Source: JAJDOD01 sp039024895 (GTDB lineage: Bacteria; Pseudomonadota; Alphaproteobacteria; Rhodobacterales; Rhodobacteraceae). From it: 64,000 nt of DNA. A program made the position numbers and the translations under genes. Where the stretch lies: NCBI GenBank assembly GCA_039024895.1, contig JBCCPJ010000002.1, positions 186,001 to 250,000 on the forward strand, written 5' to 3'. Below the pieces are notes generated by a model. It did not search any database. It was not told where the DNA came from and worked only from the letters and a program-made list of their open reading frames with translations. Positions 8,471 through 17,032 of the stretch are shown in pieces; position 1 is the first letter of the stretch, and each line of letters begins with the position of its first letter.

Positions 8471-9838
8471 ATGGAAGAACAACTGGCCGAATTGGCCGCC
8501 AAGGTTGCAACGTTGGAGGCAAGTAGCACCTCCGGCAACACAGCCTTTGGCGAGCTCTATTACTACCTCACCATTCCGCTAATGGTCATTATTCACGCTG
8601 GGTTTTTGGCCTATGAAATGGGCGCGTCACGGCAAAAGAACGTGCTGGCCTCTGGCGTCAAAAATATCCTCGCCTTCGCCTTCATGGTGCCGACGATGTT
8701 CTTCTTCGGCTTCTTTGTGTACTGGGCCTGGACCCCTGGCCTGTTCCCCACCGCCGAGAGTTGGCAGGTCGGCGTTGATTTCGCCAACCCGATGGGGGCG
8801 GTCATGGGGCCAAACCTTGCGGACCAGATCACCGGCGTGTTCTGGGGAGCTTTCGTGCTGTTTGCAGCAACCACCGCCTCGATCTTCTCGGGCGCTGTGA
8901 TTGAGCGCATTCAGGTCGTTGGCTTCATCATTCTCGCCATCGTACTCGGCTCTTTCCTGTGGCTCGTTGGTGCTGCCTGGGGCTGGAGCGCAGGGGGCTG
9001 GCTCGTGACCCAATGGGGCTATCACGACTTTGGCGCCGCCGGGGTGGTGCACATGATTGCCGGGTTCTTCGCCCTTGGCGTTCTGATTAATCTCGGGCCC
9101 AGAATTGGCAAGTTTAACGCTGACGGGACGGCCAATGACCTAGCCGGTCACAACATGCCGTTTACACTGACGGGGCTGATGCTGATCATTGTCGGCTTCT
9201 GGGGCTTCCTGATGGGCTGTGTCGTCGTACCCGGTGAAGCGTGGAGCTGGTTCCCCGACAAATGGGCCACCATCTACGGCACGCCCATGACCTTGTCGGC
9301 GATGTCCTTCAACATCCTTATGGGCTTTGCGGGCGGTATCATCGGCGCTTGGATGGTCACGCGCGATCCATTCTGGATGATGTCGGGTGCCCTCGGCGGG
9401 ATCATTTCCTGCGCGGCGGGGCTTGATCTCTACTGGCCGCCGCTTGCCTTTGTTATCGGCTTTGCGGGTGGTGCGATCATGCAGCCGGCAGCGGCGTTCC
9501 TTGAGAAACTCAAGATCGACGATGCCGTTGGTGCGGTCACTGTGCACGGGACACTCGGCATCTGGGGCGTGTTGGCCTGCGGTATCTTCGCCTCCGGCTA
9601 TCCGGCCTACCAAGGTGAAGGCGATGTCGCGACCATTAGCTTCATTGGACAGCTGGTTGGCGTGATTGCCATGTTCCTGCTTGGCTTCGTCCCGGGATAT
9701 GTGGTGTCGCTGATACTTAAGATGGTTGGCCTGCTACGTGTCAGCGAAGAAGCGGAGATTGCCGGGCTCGACCTGACAAAGGTCCCGGCGAAAGCCTATC
9801 CGGAAGGCATCAATGCCTCCGCAACCCCAGCAGAGTAA
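8471..9838 (+). CDS. Ammonium/methylammonium transporter (Amt family)
   Basis: A 455-residue inner-membrane channel protein with about eleven hydrophobic segments after a short coiled-looking N-terminus (residues 1-20, LAELAAKVATLEA). The two pore histidines of Amt proteins are present: AAGVVHMIAG (His194) and AVTVHGTLGIWG (His359). The family region FAGGAIMQPA lies near 331-340. Other parts differ from AmtB, so this is a divergent branch that may prefer methylammonium or another small amine. GAGGGG stands 5-10 bases upstream of the ATG. A small membrane ORF follows 12 bases later instead of the usual PII gene glnK. Placement between two GS-like ligase operons supports amine import. Confidence 0.85.
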   Translation: MEEQLAELAAKVATLEASSTSGNTAFGELYYYLTIPLMVIIHAGFLAYEMGASRQKNVLASGVKNILAFAFMVPTMFFFGFFVYWAWTPGLFPTAESWQVGVDFANPMGAVMGPNLADQITGVFWGAFVLFAATTASIFSGAVIERIQVVGFIILAIVLGSFLWLVGAAWGWSAGGWLVTQWGYHDFGAAGVVHMIAGFFALGVLINLGPRIGKFNADGTANDLAGHNMPFTLTGLMLIIVGFWGFLMGCVVVPGEAWSWFPDKWATIYGTPMTLSAMSFNILMGFAGGIIGAWMVTRDPFWMMSGALGGIISCAAGLDLYWPPLAFVIGFAGGAIMQPAAAFLEKLKIDDAVGAVTVHGTLGIWGVLACGIFASGYPAYQGEGDVATISFIGQLVGVIAMFLLGFVPGYVVSLILKMVGLLRVSEEAEIAGLDLTKVPAKAYPEGINASATPAE

Positions 9839-9850
9839 GGAGACACCGAT

Positions 9851-10015
9851 ATGGGAACCACAATTACCGATTGGTCGACCGTCACCGCCGAGTACTACAC
9901 CGGTGCTGGAGGGGGTGAGACGCTTTGGCTGATCGTCGCCATCATCCTGTGCATTGTTCCGCTTGTTGTCGGATCGAAGCATGAGCTTGACGCCTACAAG
10001 AAGCTGAAAAAGTAA
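9851..10015 (+). CDS. Small single-span membrane protein after the Amt gene
   Basis: A 54-residue ORF starting MGTTITDWSTVTAEYYTGAG and ending in a lysine-rich tail (AYKKLKK). Between lies one strongly hydrophobic stretch, LWLIVAIILCIVPLVVG, about residues 25-41. It starts 12 bases after the transporter stop, and AAGGAGACACCGAT before the ATG is a good ribosome binding site. The layout suggests a bitopic membrane peptide co-made with the transporter, perhaps an accessory or regulatory subunit. I do not recognise the family. Real coding is likely given the RBS, the spacing, the membrane segment and the positive C-terminus. Confidence 0.7.
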   Translation: MGTTITDWSTVTAEYYTGAGGGETLWLIVAIILCIVPLVVGSKHELDAYKKLKK

Positions 10016-10092
10016 GCCAGCGGAAACCAAGACTGCAACGGCGCCGGAGACTGCGGCGCCGTTGTGCATTTTGAGCAAGAAAGAGACGACCC

Positions 10093-11454
10093 ATGACGAC
10101 AGCGGCGGAGCTTAAATCCAAATTGACGCAAGCAGGGGTCAGCACCTGCATTGCCTCCTATGTTGATATGCACGGCGTCTCCAAATCGAAATTCGTCCCC
10201 ATGAGCCATTTCGATCAAATGATGGGCGGCTCAGAGATGTTCACCGGCGCCGCCCTTGATGGCGTCCCTCAGGAAATCCACGACGAGGAAGTCGCCTGCA
10301 TGCCCGACCCGGATGCAGCCATGATTTTGCCGTGGCAAACGGATGTGGCGCTGATCCCGTCCGACCTCTGGTGCGAGGGGTCGCCCTTCGAAGCCTGCTC
10401 GCGCAATATCTTGGGCCGTCAGGTCACGCGCGCGGCCGAGATGGGCTTCACCATGAACCTTGGTATGGAAGCCGAGTTCTTTGTGTTCCGCGAGGAAGAC
10501 GAACCGCGCGGCGCAGAAGCTGGGCGCGACCCGGTCTCACCGAAGCATCACCTTGAAAAGCCCGCCTATGACACTGCGCGGCTCCTCGACAACCTGCCGT
10601 GGCTCGCCGAACTTGTGGAAGCGATGAACACCCTTGGCTGGGATGTTTATTCCTTTGACCATGAGGATGGCATTGGTCAGGTCGAAATCGACTTCGCCTA
10701 TGCGGACGTCAAAACCATGGCGGATCGCTACGTCTTCCTCCGCCTAATGGCCAGCGCAATTGCCGCGAAGCATGGGGCCTATGCATCGTTCATGCCGAAG
10801 CCCTTTGGGGAGCGCACCGGCTCCGGTGCACATTTCAACATGTCTCTCGCGGATGCAAAGACCGGGGAGAACTTGTTCAAATCCGCCGATGATCCGCGCG
10901 GCTGCGATCTTTCGAAGTTGGGGTACCAGTTCCTTGCTGGCATCTTGCGCCATCTGCCCGCGATCATGGCAACGGTCGCCCCGCAAGTGAACAGCTACAA
11001 GCGGCTGGTCAAGCAAGGCTCCATGTCCGGCTTCACCTGGGCACCGATCTTTGCGTGCTATGGCAATAACAACCGTACCAACGCCATGCGTATCCCCAAG
11101 GGAGGTGGCCGGGTGGAACTGCGCGCTGCCGACAGCGCCTGCAATCCGTATCTAGGCGCTGCGATGTGCCTCGCCGCCGGGCTGTCCGGCATTGAAGAGG
11201 GCCTCGACCCCGGCGAGCCCAACACGGATAATATGTATCTTGCGACACCCGAAGAACTGGCGCGGCGCAACATATCGATCTTGCCGCGAACGCTTGACGA
11301 AGCGGTCTCCGCGTTCGAAGCTGACACCCTATCGAAAACGGTGTTCGGAGAGGCCATGTTCGATGCCTGGATCAGTTACAAGAAAGACGAATGGCTCAGC
11401 TATCTCAATCACGTGTCCGACTGGGAGCGTGAGCGCTATCTTCGGTTTTTCTGA
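10093..11454 (+). CDS. Glutamine synthetase-like amine ligase, paralogue 2 (type III/GlnT group)
   Basis: A 453-residue GS-fold ligase. Motifs: GMEAEFFVF (Glu126, Glu128), FDHEDGIGQVEID (about 189-200), GSGAHFNMSL (His247), NSYKRLV, GNNNRTNAMR and RVELRAADSACNPYL. The block PDPDAAMILPWQTDVALIPSDLW (about 71-93) closely parallels the same region of GmaS (PDPDAAIQLPW), so the two are more closely related to each other than to paralogue 1. It is followed at once by an SMR transporter gene (stop TGA directly followed by ATG). It may be a gamma-glutamylamide synthetase for an amine other than methylamine. It could also be a GlnT-type glutamine synthetase; I cannot choose from sequence. Confidence 0.85.
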   Translation: MTTAAELKSKLTQAGVSTCIASYVDMHGVSKSKFVPMSHFDQMMGGSEMFTGAALDGVPQEIHDEEVACMPDPDAAMILPWQTDVALIPSDLWCEGSPFEACSRNILGRQVTRAAEMGFTMNLGMEAEFFVFREEDEPRGAEAGRDPVSPKHHLEKPAYDTARLLDNLPWLAELVEAMNTLGWDVYSFDHEDGIGQVEIDFAYADVKTMADRYVFLRLMASAIAAKHGAYASFMPKPFGERTGSGAHFNMSLADAKTGENLFKSADDPRGCDLSKLGYQFLAGILRHLPAIMATVAPQVNSYKRLVKQGSMSGFTWAPIFACYGNNNRTNAMRIPKGGGRVELRAADSACNPYLGAAMCLAAGLSGIEEGLDPGEPNTDNMYLATPEELARRNISILPRTLDEAVSAFEADTLSKTVFGEAMFDAWISYKKDEWLSYLNHVSDWERERYLRFF

Positions 11455-11778
11455 ATGAGCCCGTGGTTCTACCTCACCTTGGCAATTTGCTTTGAGGTGG
11501 CGGGTACGCTTCTCCTCAAACTTTCAGAGGGGTTTTCCATTCTGCACTGGGGGATACTCGCCATCCTGTGCTATGCGATCTGCTTTTGGCTGCTCGCCCC
11601 TGCCCTGCGCGATCTGCCCGTCGGCCTAGCCTATGCCCTTTGGGCGGGCCTTGGTATTATTGGCGCAACGGCGCTTGGAGTTCTAATCTTTGGCGACACG
11701 CTGACGCTGTATCAATATGGCTTCGTTGCGCTCATTCTGATCGGGGCCATCGGTTTGCGACTAAGCGGTGAACATTAG
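11455..11778 (+). CDS. Small multidrug resistance (SMR) family transporter
   Basis: A 107-residue protein with four membrane helices. The essential SMR carboxylate is Glu14 in ICFEVAGTLLLKLSEGF, and the family motif ALWAGLGIIGATALGVLIFGD fills about residues 61-81. SMR proteins are proton-coupled dimers that export organic cations, and some move guanidinium or polyamine-like compounds. The start codon follows directly after the ligase stop, so the two genes are translationally coupled. That suggests the natural substrate is an amine or glutamylated amine handled by the ligase, or a toxic analogue. EmrE-like single-gene transporters work as homodimers, which fits the lack of a second SMR gene. 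Confidence 0.88.
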   Translation: MSPWFYLTLAICFEVAGTLLLKLSEGFSILHWGILAILCYAICFWLLAPALRDLPVGLAYALWAGLGIIGATALGVLIFGDTLTLYQYGFVALILIGAIGLRLSGEH

Positions 11779-11951
11779 GTACGCCCGCATTAATCAGCGG
11801 AAACCACCCATGGCTCCCCAGGGCCATCGCCAAACCACGCAGCAAGTACCCAACGTAAGGGCAATAGTTTTGGTACGCTTTAGACGGTGACATCACCGAT
11901 GGTCTGTGCGAGCCTACCGCCCTAGTCCTTTGGATCATCAGTTGCGATTAC

Positions 11952-12575
11952 ATGGCCGTCAGATACCTCAAACAAGACCCCCATCGCGTTTCTGACAGAG
12001 GCGAGAAAAACCTGGAAGTCGCCATTGGGCGCGAAGTGCGGTCCTATCGGCGGGATCGAAACCTGACGGTGGCAGACCTTGCGGCGAAAACCGGGTTGTC
12101 CATAGGAATGCTTTCCAAGATCGAGAACGGGAATACCTCCGCCTCGTTGACCACGTTGCAGACGATCTCCACGGCGCTGAGCGTGCCCATCACATCACTT
12201 TTTCGCCGTTACGAAGAAGTCCGGGAAGCGGTTCATGTCAAAAGCGGCGCGGGGGTTGAAATCGAAAGAGAGGGCACGCGTGCCGGTCACCAATACAACC
12301 TGCTTGGCCATCTAGGATCGAACAATTCCGGCGTTCTGATGGAGCCGTATTACATTCGGCTGACGGATCAGTCGGACATCTTCCCGACATTCCAACACGA
12401 CGGCATTGAACTCCTGTATATGATCGACGGCGAACTCGATTACCGGCACGGCGACCAGACCTACAATCTACAGCCCGGGGACTCGCTTCTATTCGACGCA
12501 GACGCCCCCCACGGACCCGAAGCATTGATCCGACTTCCAGCCTATTTTCTGAGCATCATCTGTTACCCCCAGTAA
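11952..12575 (+). CDS. XRE-family transcriptional regulator with C-terminal cupin domain
   Basis: A 207-residue regulator. The helix-turn-helix spans about residues 24-75, with the recognition region AAKTGLSIGMLSKIENGNTS. A linker leads to a cupin barrel around 120-200, with EGxLDYRHGDQTYNLQPGDSLLFDADAPHGP-like motifs (here DGELDYRHGDQTY and LQPGDSLLFDADAPHG). This is the architecture of PuuR, which senses putrescine, and of many amino acid and amine regulators. It stands between the second ligase operon and mgsABC-gmaS, with 85 bases to the latter. It probably senses a methylated amine or glutamyl product. ORF context and an upstream 173-base gap suggest its own promoter. Confidence 0.88.
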   Translation: MAVRYLKQDPHRVSDRGEKNLEVAIGREVRSYRRDRNLTVADLAAKTGLSIGMLSKIENGNTSASLTTLQTISTALSVPITSLFRRYEEVREAVHVKSGAGVEIEREGTRAGHQYNLLGHLGSNNSGVLMEPYYIRLTDQSDIFPTFQHDGIELLYMIDGELDYRHGDQTYNLQPGDSLLFDADAPHGPEALIRLPAYFLSIICYPQ

Positions 12576-12591
12576 ACCTTAGGGCCATCCC

Positions 12592-12634
12592 AAATATAAC
12601 TGGCAAGAAATATTTTTTCCTGTAAGTTATTTAA
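12592..12634. promoter_or_regulatory. Imperfect dyad upstream of mgsA, possible operator
   Basis: An AT-rich imperfect inverted repeat: AATATAACT on the left and AAGTTATTT on the right, around a centre rich in A and T. It lies between the XRE-cupin gene and mgsA, 27-69 bases before the mgsA start, where an operator would act. No experiment or alignment supports it. Confidence 0.3.
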
Positions 12635-12660
12635 ACCGAGCTTTGACAGGGATCAGAAGC

Positions 12661-13557
12661 ATGTGTGGGATTGTCGGATTATTCCTTAAAGACAGTATGT
12701 TGGAACCTGAACTAGGGGGCATGCTCAGCCAGATGCTGGTGACCATGACCGACCGGGGACCTGATTCCGCTGGAATCGCTGTTTACGGTGGTGGCGACGC
12801 AGGCCAGCTCAAGGTTTCCGTGCAGTCGGACACCCCTGATACCGACTTCGACGCCTTCTCGGCGACGCTGAAGGAGGCTATCGGCGACAACTTTAGCGTC
12901 GAGCGCAAGAACACCCACGCGATCTATGCCATCGCAAAAAACAGCTTGCCCACCTTCAAGGCCATTCTTTCCGAACGATATCCGCATCTGACCACGATGA
13001 GCCGCGGCGAAACCATAGAAATCTTCAAGGAAGTGGGCCTGCCGAAAGACGTGGTGAAACGTTTCGGCATCGACGCCATGACCGGCACGCACGGCATCGG
13101 CCACACCCGCATGGCGACGGAATCCGCCGTGACCACCAACGGCGCGCATCCGTTTTCGACCGGCGCGGACCAATGCCTTGTCCATAACGGATCGCTCTCA
13201 AACCACAACAACCTGCGACGGGAACTGACACGCAACAACATCACGCTGGAGACGGAAAACGACAGCGAGGTGGCTGCCGCTTACCTGACATGGCGCATGC
13301 AGAACGGGGACAATCTCGGCCAAGCGCTCGAAGCGAGCCTTGGCGACCTCGACGGGTTCTTTACTTTCGTTGTCGGGACAAAGGACGGGTTTGGCGTCCT
13401 GCGCGATCCGATTGCCTGCAAACCCGCAGTCCTTGCCGAAACCGATCAATACGTGGCGTTCGGGTCGGAGTACCGCGCCCTTGCCGAACTGCCCGGAATA
13501 CGCGGCGCCCGCATCTGGGAACCTGAGCCCGCCACAGTCTATTTTTGGGAACGCTGA
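12661..13557 (+). CDS. mgsA: N-methylglutamate synthase subunit A (class II glutamine amidotransferase domain)
   Basis: A 298-residue class II amidotransferase that matches the N-terminal domain of glutamate synthase. The start is set at 12661 because this family needs cysteine as residue 2 (MCGIVGLF), exposed as the N-terminal nucleophile; a longer reading from 12643 would bury it. Motifs: TDRGPDSAGIAVYG, GIGHTRMATES, NGAHPF and LVHNGSLSNHNNLRREL. In the N-methylglutamate pathway it works with MgsB and MgsC to exchange the amide of gamma-glutamylmethylamide or to form N-methylglutamate. CAGGGA is a weak ribosome binding site 9 bases upstream. First gene of mgsABC-gmaS. Confidence 0.9.
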   Translation: MCGIVGLFLKDSMLEPELGGMLSQMLVTMTDRGPDSAGIAVYGGGDAGQLKVSVQSDTPDTDFDAFSATLKEAIGDNFSVERKNTHAIYAIAKNSLPTFKAILSERYPHLTTMSRGETIEIFKEVGLPKDVVKRFGIDAMTGTHGIGHTRMATESAVTTNGAHPFSTGADQCLVHNGSLSNHNNLRRELTRNNITLETENDSEVAAAYLTWRMQNGDNLGQALEASLGDLDGFFTFVVGTKDGFGVLRDPIACKPAVLAETDQYVAFGSEYRALAELPGIRGARIWEPEPATVYFWER

Positions 13558-13560
13558 TCC

Positions 13561-14244
13561 ATGCAAAGCATCGATCTGAGCGACGTCGAACTGCGGGACC
13601 TCAACCAGCGTCTCCAGGCCCAGCCTGAGGCCACAAACCAAACCGCGTGGGAGGTTCACAATCCCAAAGGCAGCCACGCCCTCGCGGTAGGTTTGGATGC
13701 ACCAATCGATGTCACGATCAAAGGCTCGACGGGCTATTACTGCGGCGGCATGAACAAACAAGCGCGGATCACGGTCGAAGGCAATGCGGGGCCTGGCGTC
13801 GGTGAAAACATGATGTCGGGGACGCTTATCGTCGAAGGCAACGCGAGCCAATATGCGGGCGCGACCGGACGCGGCGGGCTACTCGTGGTCAAAGGCAACG
13901 CCGCTTCGCGCTGCGGGATTTCCATGAAGGGGATCGATATCGTCGTCCATGGCAATATCGGCCATATGTCTGCGTTCATGGCGCAAAAGGGAAATCTGGT
14001 CGTTTTGGGCGATGCGGGCGACGCTCTTGGGGACAGCATCTACGAGGCCAACCTTTTCGTGCGCGGCGATGTTAAATCTCTCGGTGCGGATTGCATCGAA
14101 AAGGAGATGCGGCCCGAACACCTGAACCTTTTGACCGAGCTTTTGAGCGCCGGAGAGGCAGACGCGGACCCCGCGAATTTCCGACGCTACGGCTCGGCAA
14201 GAAAGCTCTACCACTTCGACGTCGACAACGCAGCGCAGTATTGA
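13561..14244 (+). CDS. mgsB: N-methylglutamate synthase subunit B (GXGXG beta-helix domain)
   Basis: A 227-residue protein equal to the C-terminal right-handed beta-helix domain of glutamate synthase large subunit. Repeated glycine-rich turns run through it: GNAGPGVGENMMSGTLIVEG, GNASQYAGATGRGGLLVVKG, GNIGHMSAFMAQKGNLVVLG and LGDSIYEANLFVRG. It has no catalytic residue of its own and holds the subunits together. Starts 3 bases after mgsA and ends 10 bases before mgsC, so it is part of a tight operon. The family is also annotated GlxC. Confidence 0.9.
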   Translation: MQSIDLSDVELRDLNQRLQAQPEATNQTAWEVHNPKGSHALAVGLDAPIDVTIKGSTGYYCGGMNKQARITVEGNAGPGVGENMMSGTLIVEGNASQYAGATGRGGLLVVKGNAASRCGISMKGIDIVVHGNIGHMSAFMAQKGNLVVLGDAGDALGDSIYEANLFVRGDVKSLGADCIEKEMRPEHLNLLTELLSAGEADADPANFRRYGSARKLYHFDVDNAAQY

Positions 14245-14254
14245 AGGGACGGAC

Positions 14255-15586
14255 ATGAACGATCAATCGCCCAAGCGGCCGCCGCAAACCGTTCCGCGCC
14301 AAAGCTGGACATTCTCACCGGAGGTGAACGCCGAAATCCGCCGTGCTGCGGAGACCGGTATCTACGATATCCGTGGTGGTGGTGCGAAACGGCGGGTCCC
14401 TCATTTCGACGACCTTCTGTTTCTTGGGGCATCGATGTCGCGCTATCCGCTCGAAGGCTACCGGGAGACCTGCGGCACCGCCGTCGCCCTTGGCACACGC
14501 TTTGCCAAAAAGCCCATCGAACTCGCGATCCCTATTACGATTGCGGGCATGAGTTTTGGCTCCCTGTCCGGTCCGGCGAAAGAGGCGTTGGGGCGCGGCG
14601 CATCGGCGGCGGGCACCTCGACCACCACGGGCGATGGCGGTATGACCGAAGAGGAACGCGGTCACTCGGACAAATTGGTCTATCAATACCTGCCCTCGCG
14701 CTATGGTATGAACCCGGACGATCTACGCCGGGCCGATGCAATTGAAGTGGTGGTGGGGCAAGGGGCCAAACCTGGCGGCGGCGGCATGCTGCTCGGTCAG
14801 AAAATCAATGAACGCGTTGCCAAAATGCGCGACCTGCCCGAAGGGATTGACCAACGCTCCGCCTGCCGTCACCCGGATTGGACGGGGCCGGACGATCTTG
14901 AAATCAAGATCATGGAGTTGCGCGAAATTACCGGCTGGGAAGTCCCAATCTATATCAAGGTCGGCGGTGCGCGGCCCTATTACGACACGGCTCTTGCCGT
15001 AAAGGCGGGCGCTGATGTCGTTGTACTGGATGGAATGCAAGGCGGCACCGCCGCGACGCAAGACATCTTCATCGAACATGTGGGCCAGCCAACGCTCGCC
15101 TGTATCCGCCCTGCCGTGCAAGCGCTGCAAGACCTTGGTATGCACCGCAAAGTGCAGCTTGTCGTCTCTGGCGGCATCCGCACCGGTGCCGATGTGGCTA
15201 AAGCGCTGGCATTGGGCGCCGATGCGGTGTCCATCGGGACCGCCGCGCTTATCGCCCTTGGTGACAACGACCCCAAATGGGAAGCCGAATATCAGGCGCT
15301 TGGCACCACAGCGGGTGCCTATGATGACTGGCACGAAGGCAAAGACCCGGCCGGCATCTCTACCCAGGATCCCGAGTTGATGGCGCGGCTCGACCCGTTG
15401 GCGGCGGGACGGCGACTGTCCAACTATCTCAAGGTGCTGACACTGGAATGCCAAACTCTGGCACGGGCCTGCGGCCATAACCACGTCAACAACCTTGAAC
15501 CCGAAGACCTTTGCGCGTTGACTGTCGAGGCGGCAGCGATGGCGCAGGTTCCGCTTGCCGGAACAAGCTGGATACCGGGGAAGTAA
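14255..15586 (+). CDS. mgsC: N-methylglutamate synthase subunit C (FMN-binding glutamate synthase domain)
   Basis: A 443-residue TIM-barrel protein homologous to the FMN/central domain of glutamate synthase. Motifs: FGSLSGPAKEALGRGA, GDGGMTEEER, GQGAKPGGGGMLLG (around 165-180), YIKVGGARPYYDTALAVKAGADVVVLDG, GGTAATQ, and VVSGGIRTGADVAKALALGADAVSIG. The C-terminus has LECQTLARACGHNHVNNLEPEDLCAL, with two cysteines. It carries out the transfer of methylamine from gamma-glutamylmethylamide to 2-oxoglutarate together with MgsA and MgsB. It precedes gmaS by 12 bases. GlxD is an alternative name in annotations. Confidence 0.9.
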   Translation: MNDQSPKRPPQTVPRQSWTFSPEVNAEIRRAAETGIYDIRGGGAKRRVPHFDDLLFLGASMSRYPLEGYRETCGTAVALGTRFAKKPIELAIPITIAGMSFGSLSGPAKEALGRGASAAGTSTTTGDGGMTEEERGHSDKLVYQYLPSRYGMNPDDLRRADAIEVVVGQGAKPGGGGMLLGQKINERVAKMRDLPEGIDQRSACRHPDWTGPDDLEIKIMELREITGWEVPIYIKVGGARPYYDTALAVKAGADVVVLDGMQGGTAATQDIFIEHVGQPTLACIRPAVQALQDLGMHRKVQLVVSGGIRTGADVAKALALGADAVSIGTAALIALGDNDPKWEAEYQALGTTAGAYDDWHEGKDPAGISTQDPELMARLDPLAAGRRLSNYLKVLTLECQTLARACGHNHVNNLEPEDLCALTVEAAAMAQVPLAGTSWIPGK

Positions 15587-15598
15587 AGGACCAACGAC

Positions 15599-16906
15599 AT
15601 GGCAGTGAATTTGGCTGACTGGGCACAAGAGAGATCCGTGCGGTATTTCATGATCTCGTTCACCGACCTGTTCGGCGCACAGCGGGCAAAGCTCGTGCCC
15701 ACCCAGGCGATTGCCGACATGCAAACGGAGGGCGCGGGATTTGCGGGCTTTGCTGCATGGCTCGACATGACCCCCGCCAACGCCGATATGCTCGCTGTGC
15801 CCGACCCGGATGCAGCCATTCAACTGCCGTGGAGAAAAGAAGTCGCGTGGGTCCCTGCAAATCCGTTGATGGATGACCAGACCGTCTCGCAGGCCCCGCG
15901 TAACGTGCTGCTCGCACTGGTGGAAAAGGCGGCGGCAAAAGGTCTTCGAATCAAATCTGGCGTTGAGGCGGAATACTTCCTGCTGAACCCCGATGGCACA
16001 GAGATTTCCGACCCGCATGATACCGCAGAAAAGCCCTGCTACGATCAGGGCGCGCTCATGCGCCGCTATGATGTTATCTCCGAAATCTGCGACTATCTGC
16101 TCGAACTCGGCTGGGGCCCGTATCAAAACGACCACGAAGATGCCAACGGCCAGTTCGAGATGAATTGGGAGTTCGACGACGCACTTGCGACAGCGGACAA
16201 GCACTCCTTCTTCAAGTTTATGGTCAAATCAGTAGCTGAAAAGCATGGCCTCCGCGCGACCTTCATGCCAAAGCCCATCGCGGGACTGACGGGAAATGGG
16301 TGCCACGCCCATATCTCGGCCTGGGATATGGCGGGCAATACAAATTCCTTTGTCGACGCAAGTGACGAAATGGGGCTGTCGCAGGATGGCTATCACTTCT
16401 TGGGCGGCATTGTTGCCCATGCCCAAGCCATGTGCGCGCTCACCAATCCAACGGTAAACAGCTACAAACGGATCAACGCGCCTGTGACCCAGTCCGGCGC
16501 CACATGGGCACCGAACACGGTCACTTGGTCCGGCAACAACCGCACCCATATGGTCCGCGTTCCCGGCCCCGGGCGGTTTGAGTTGCGCCTCGCCGACGGG
16601 GCGGCGAACCCCTATCTTCTGCAATCGGCAATCATTGCCGCCGGTCTCCTCGGTCTCGCGACAAAAGCGGACCCGGGCACGCGGCTAGATATCGACATGT
16701 ATGCGGAGGGGCATACGGTCAAAGATGCGGTGCGCCTGCCGCTCAACCTCCTTGATGCGATCCGCGCCTTTGAGGCGGACACCGAGCTGACCGACATGTT
16801 GGGGCCAGAAATGTCCGCGGCCTTCGTGAAGCTCAAAAGCCAGGAATGGCAGAGCTACATGGCGCACTTCTCCGATTGGGAACGCGCGAACGCGCTGGAC
16901 GTCTAG
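15599..16906 (+). CDS. gmaS: Gamma-glutamylmethylamide synthetase
   Basis: A 435-residue GS-fold ligase that joins methylamine to glutamate with ATP. It matches my memory of Roseobacter GmaS over its length: YFMISFTDLFGAQRAKLVP at 16-34, DTAEKPCYDQ at 141-150, YQNDHEDANGQFEMNWE, TGNGCHAHISAWD, NSYKRINAP, NNRTHMVRVPGPGRFELRL and the C-terminus ending in ALDV. Glu123/Glu125 and Glu187 are the metal ligands. AAAGGACCAACGAC lies before the ATG. Fourth gene of mgsABC-gmaS, convergent with mgdABCD. With tmm at the other end of the region, it is the marker gene of methylamine use in marine bacteria. Confidence 0.95.
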   Translation: MAVNLADWAQERSVRYFMISFTDLFGAQRAKLVPTQAIADMQTEGAGFAGFAAWLDMTPANADMLAVPDPDAAIQLPWRKEVAWVPANPLMDDQTVSQAPRNVLLALVEKAAAKGLRIKSGVEAEYFLLNPDGTEISDPHDTAEKPCYDQGALMRRYDVISEICDYLLELGWGPYQNDHEDANGQFEMNWEFDDALATADKHSFFKFMVKSVAEKHGLRATFMPKPIAGLTGNGCHAHISAWDMAGNTNSFVDASDEMGLSQDGYHFLGGIVAHAQAMCALTNPTVNSYKRINAPVTQSGATWAPNTVTWSGNNRTHMVRVPGPGRFELRLADGAANPYLLQSAIIAAGLLGLATKADPGTRLDIDMYAEGHTVKDAVRLPLNLLDAIRAFEADTELTDMLGPEMSAAFVKLKSQEWQSYMAHFSDWERANALDV

Positions 16907-17032
16907 AGCGAATTCGTTTTAATCTGTAACACATAGTATCAAAATCTGCACTCGAAATCAGTATCTTGCTGATTGAGAGGCAGTGGATTTTGATTTAGGC
17001 TTAACGATTTCAGCTCTAGAAAGACCTCGTTC

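Noticed and set aside
14723..16204. 493-codon minus-strand frame opposite mgsC and gmaS
   Set aside because: Long only because of GC-rich codon bias on the opposite strand; it spans the end of mgsC and the start of gmaS, both firmly identified.
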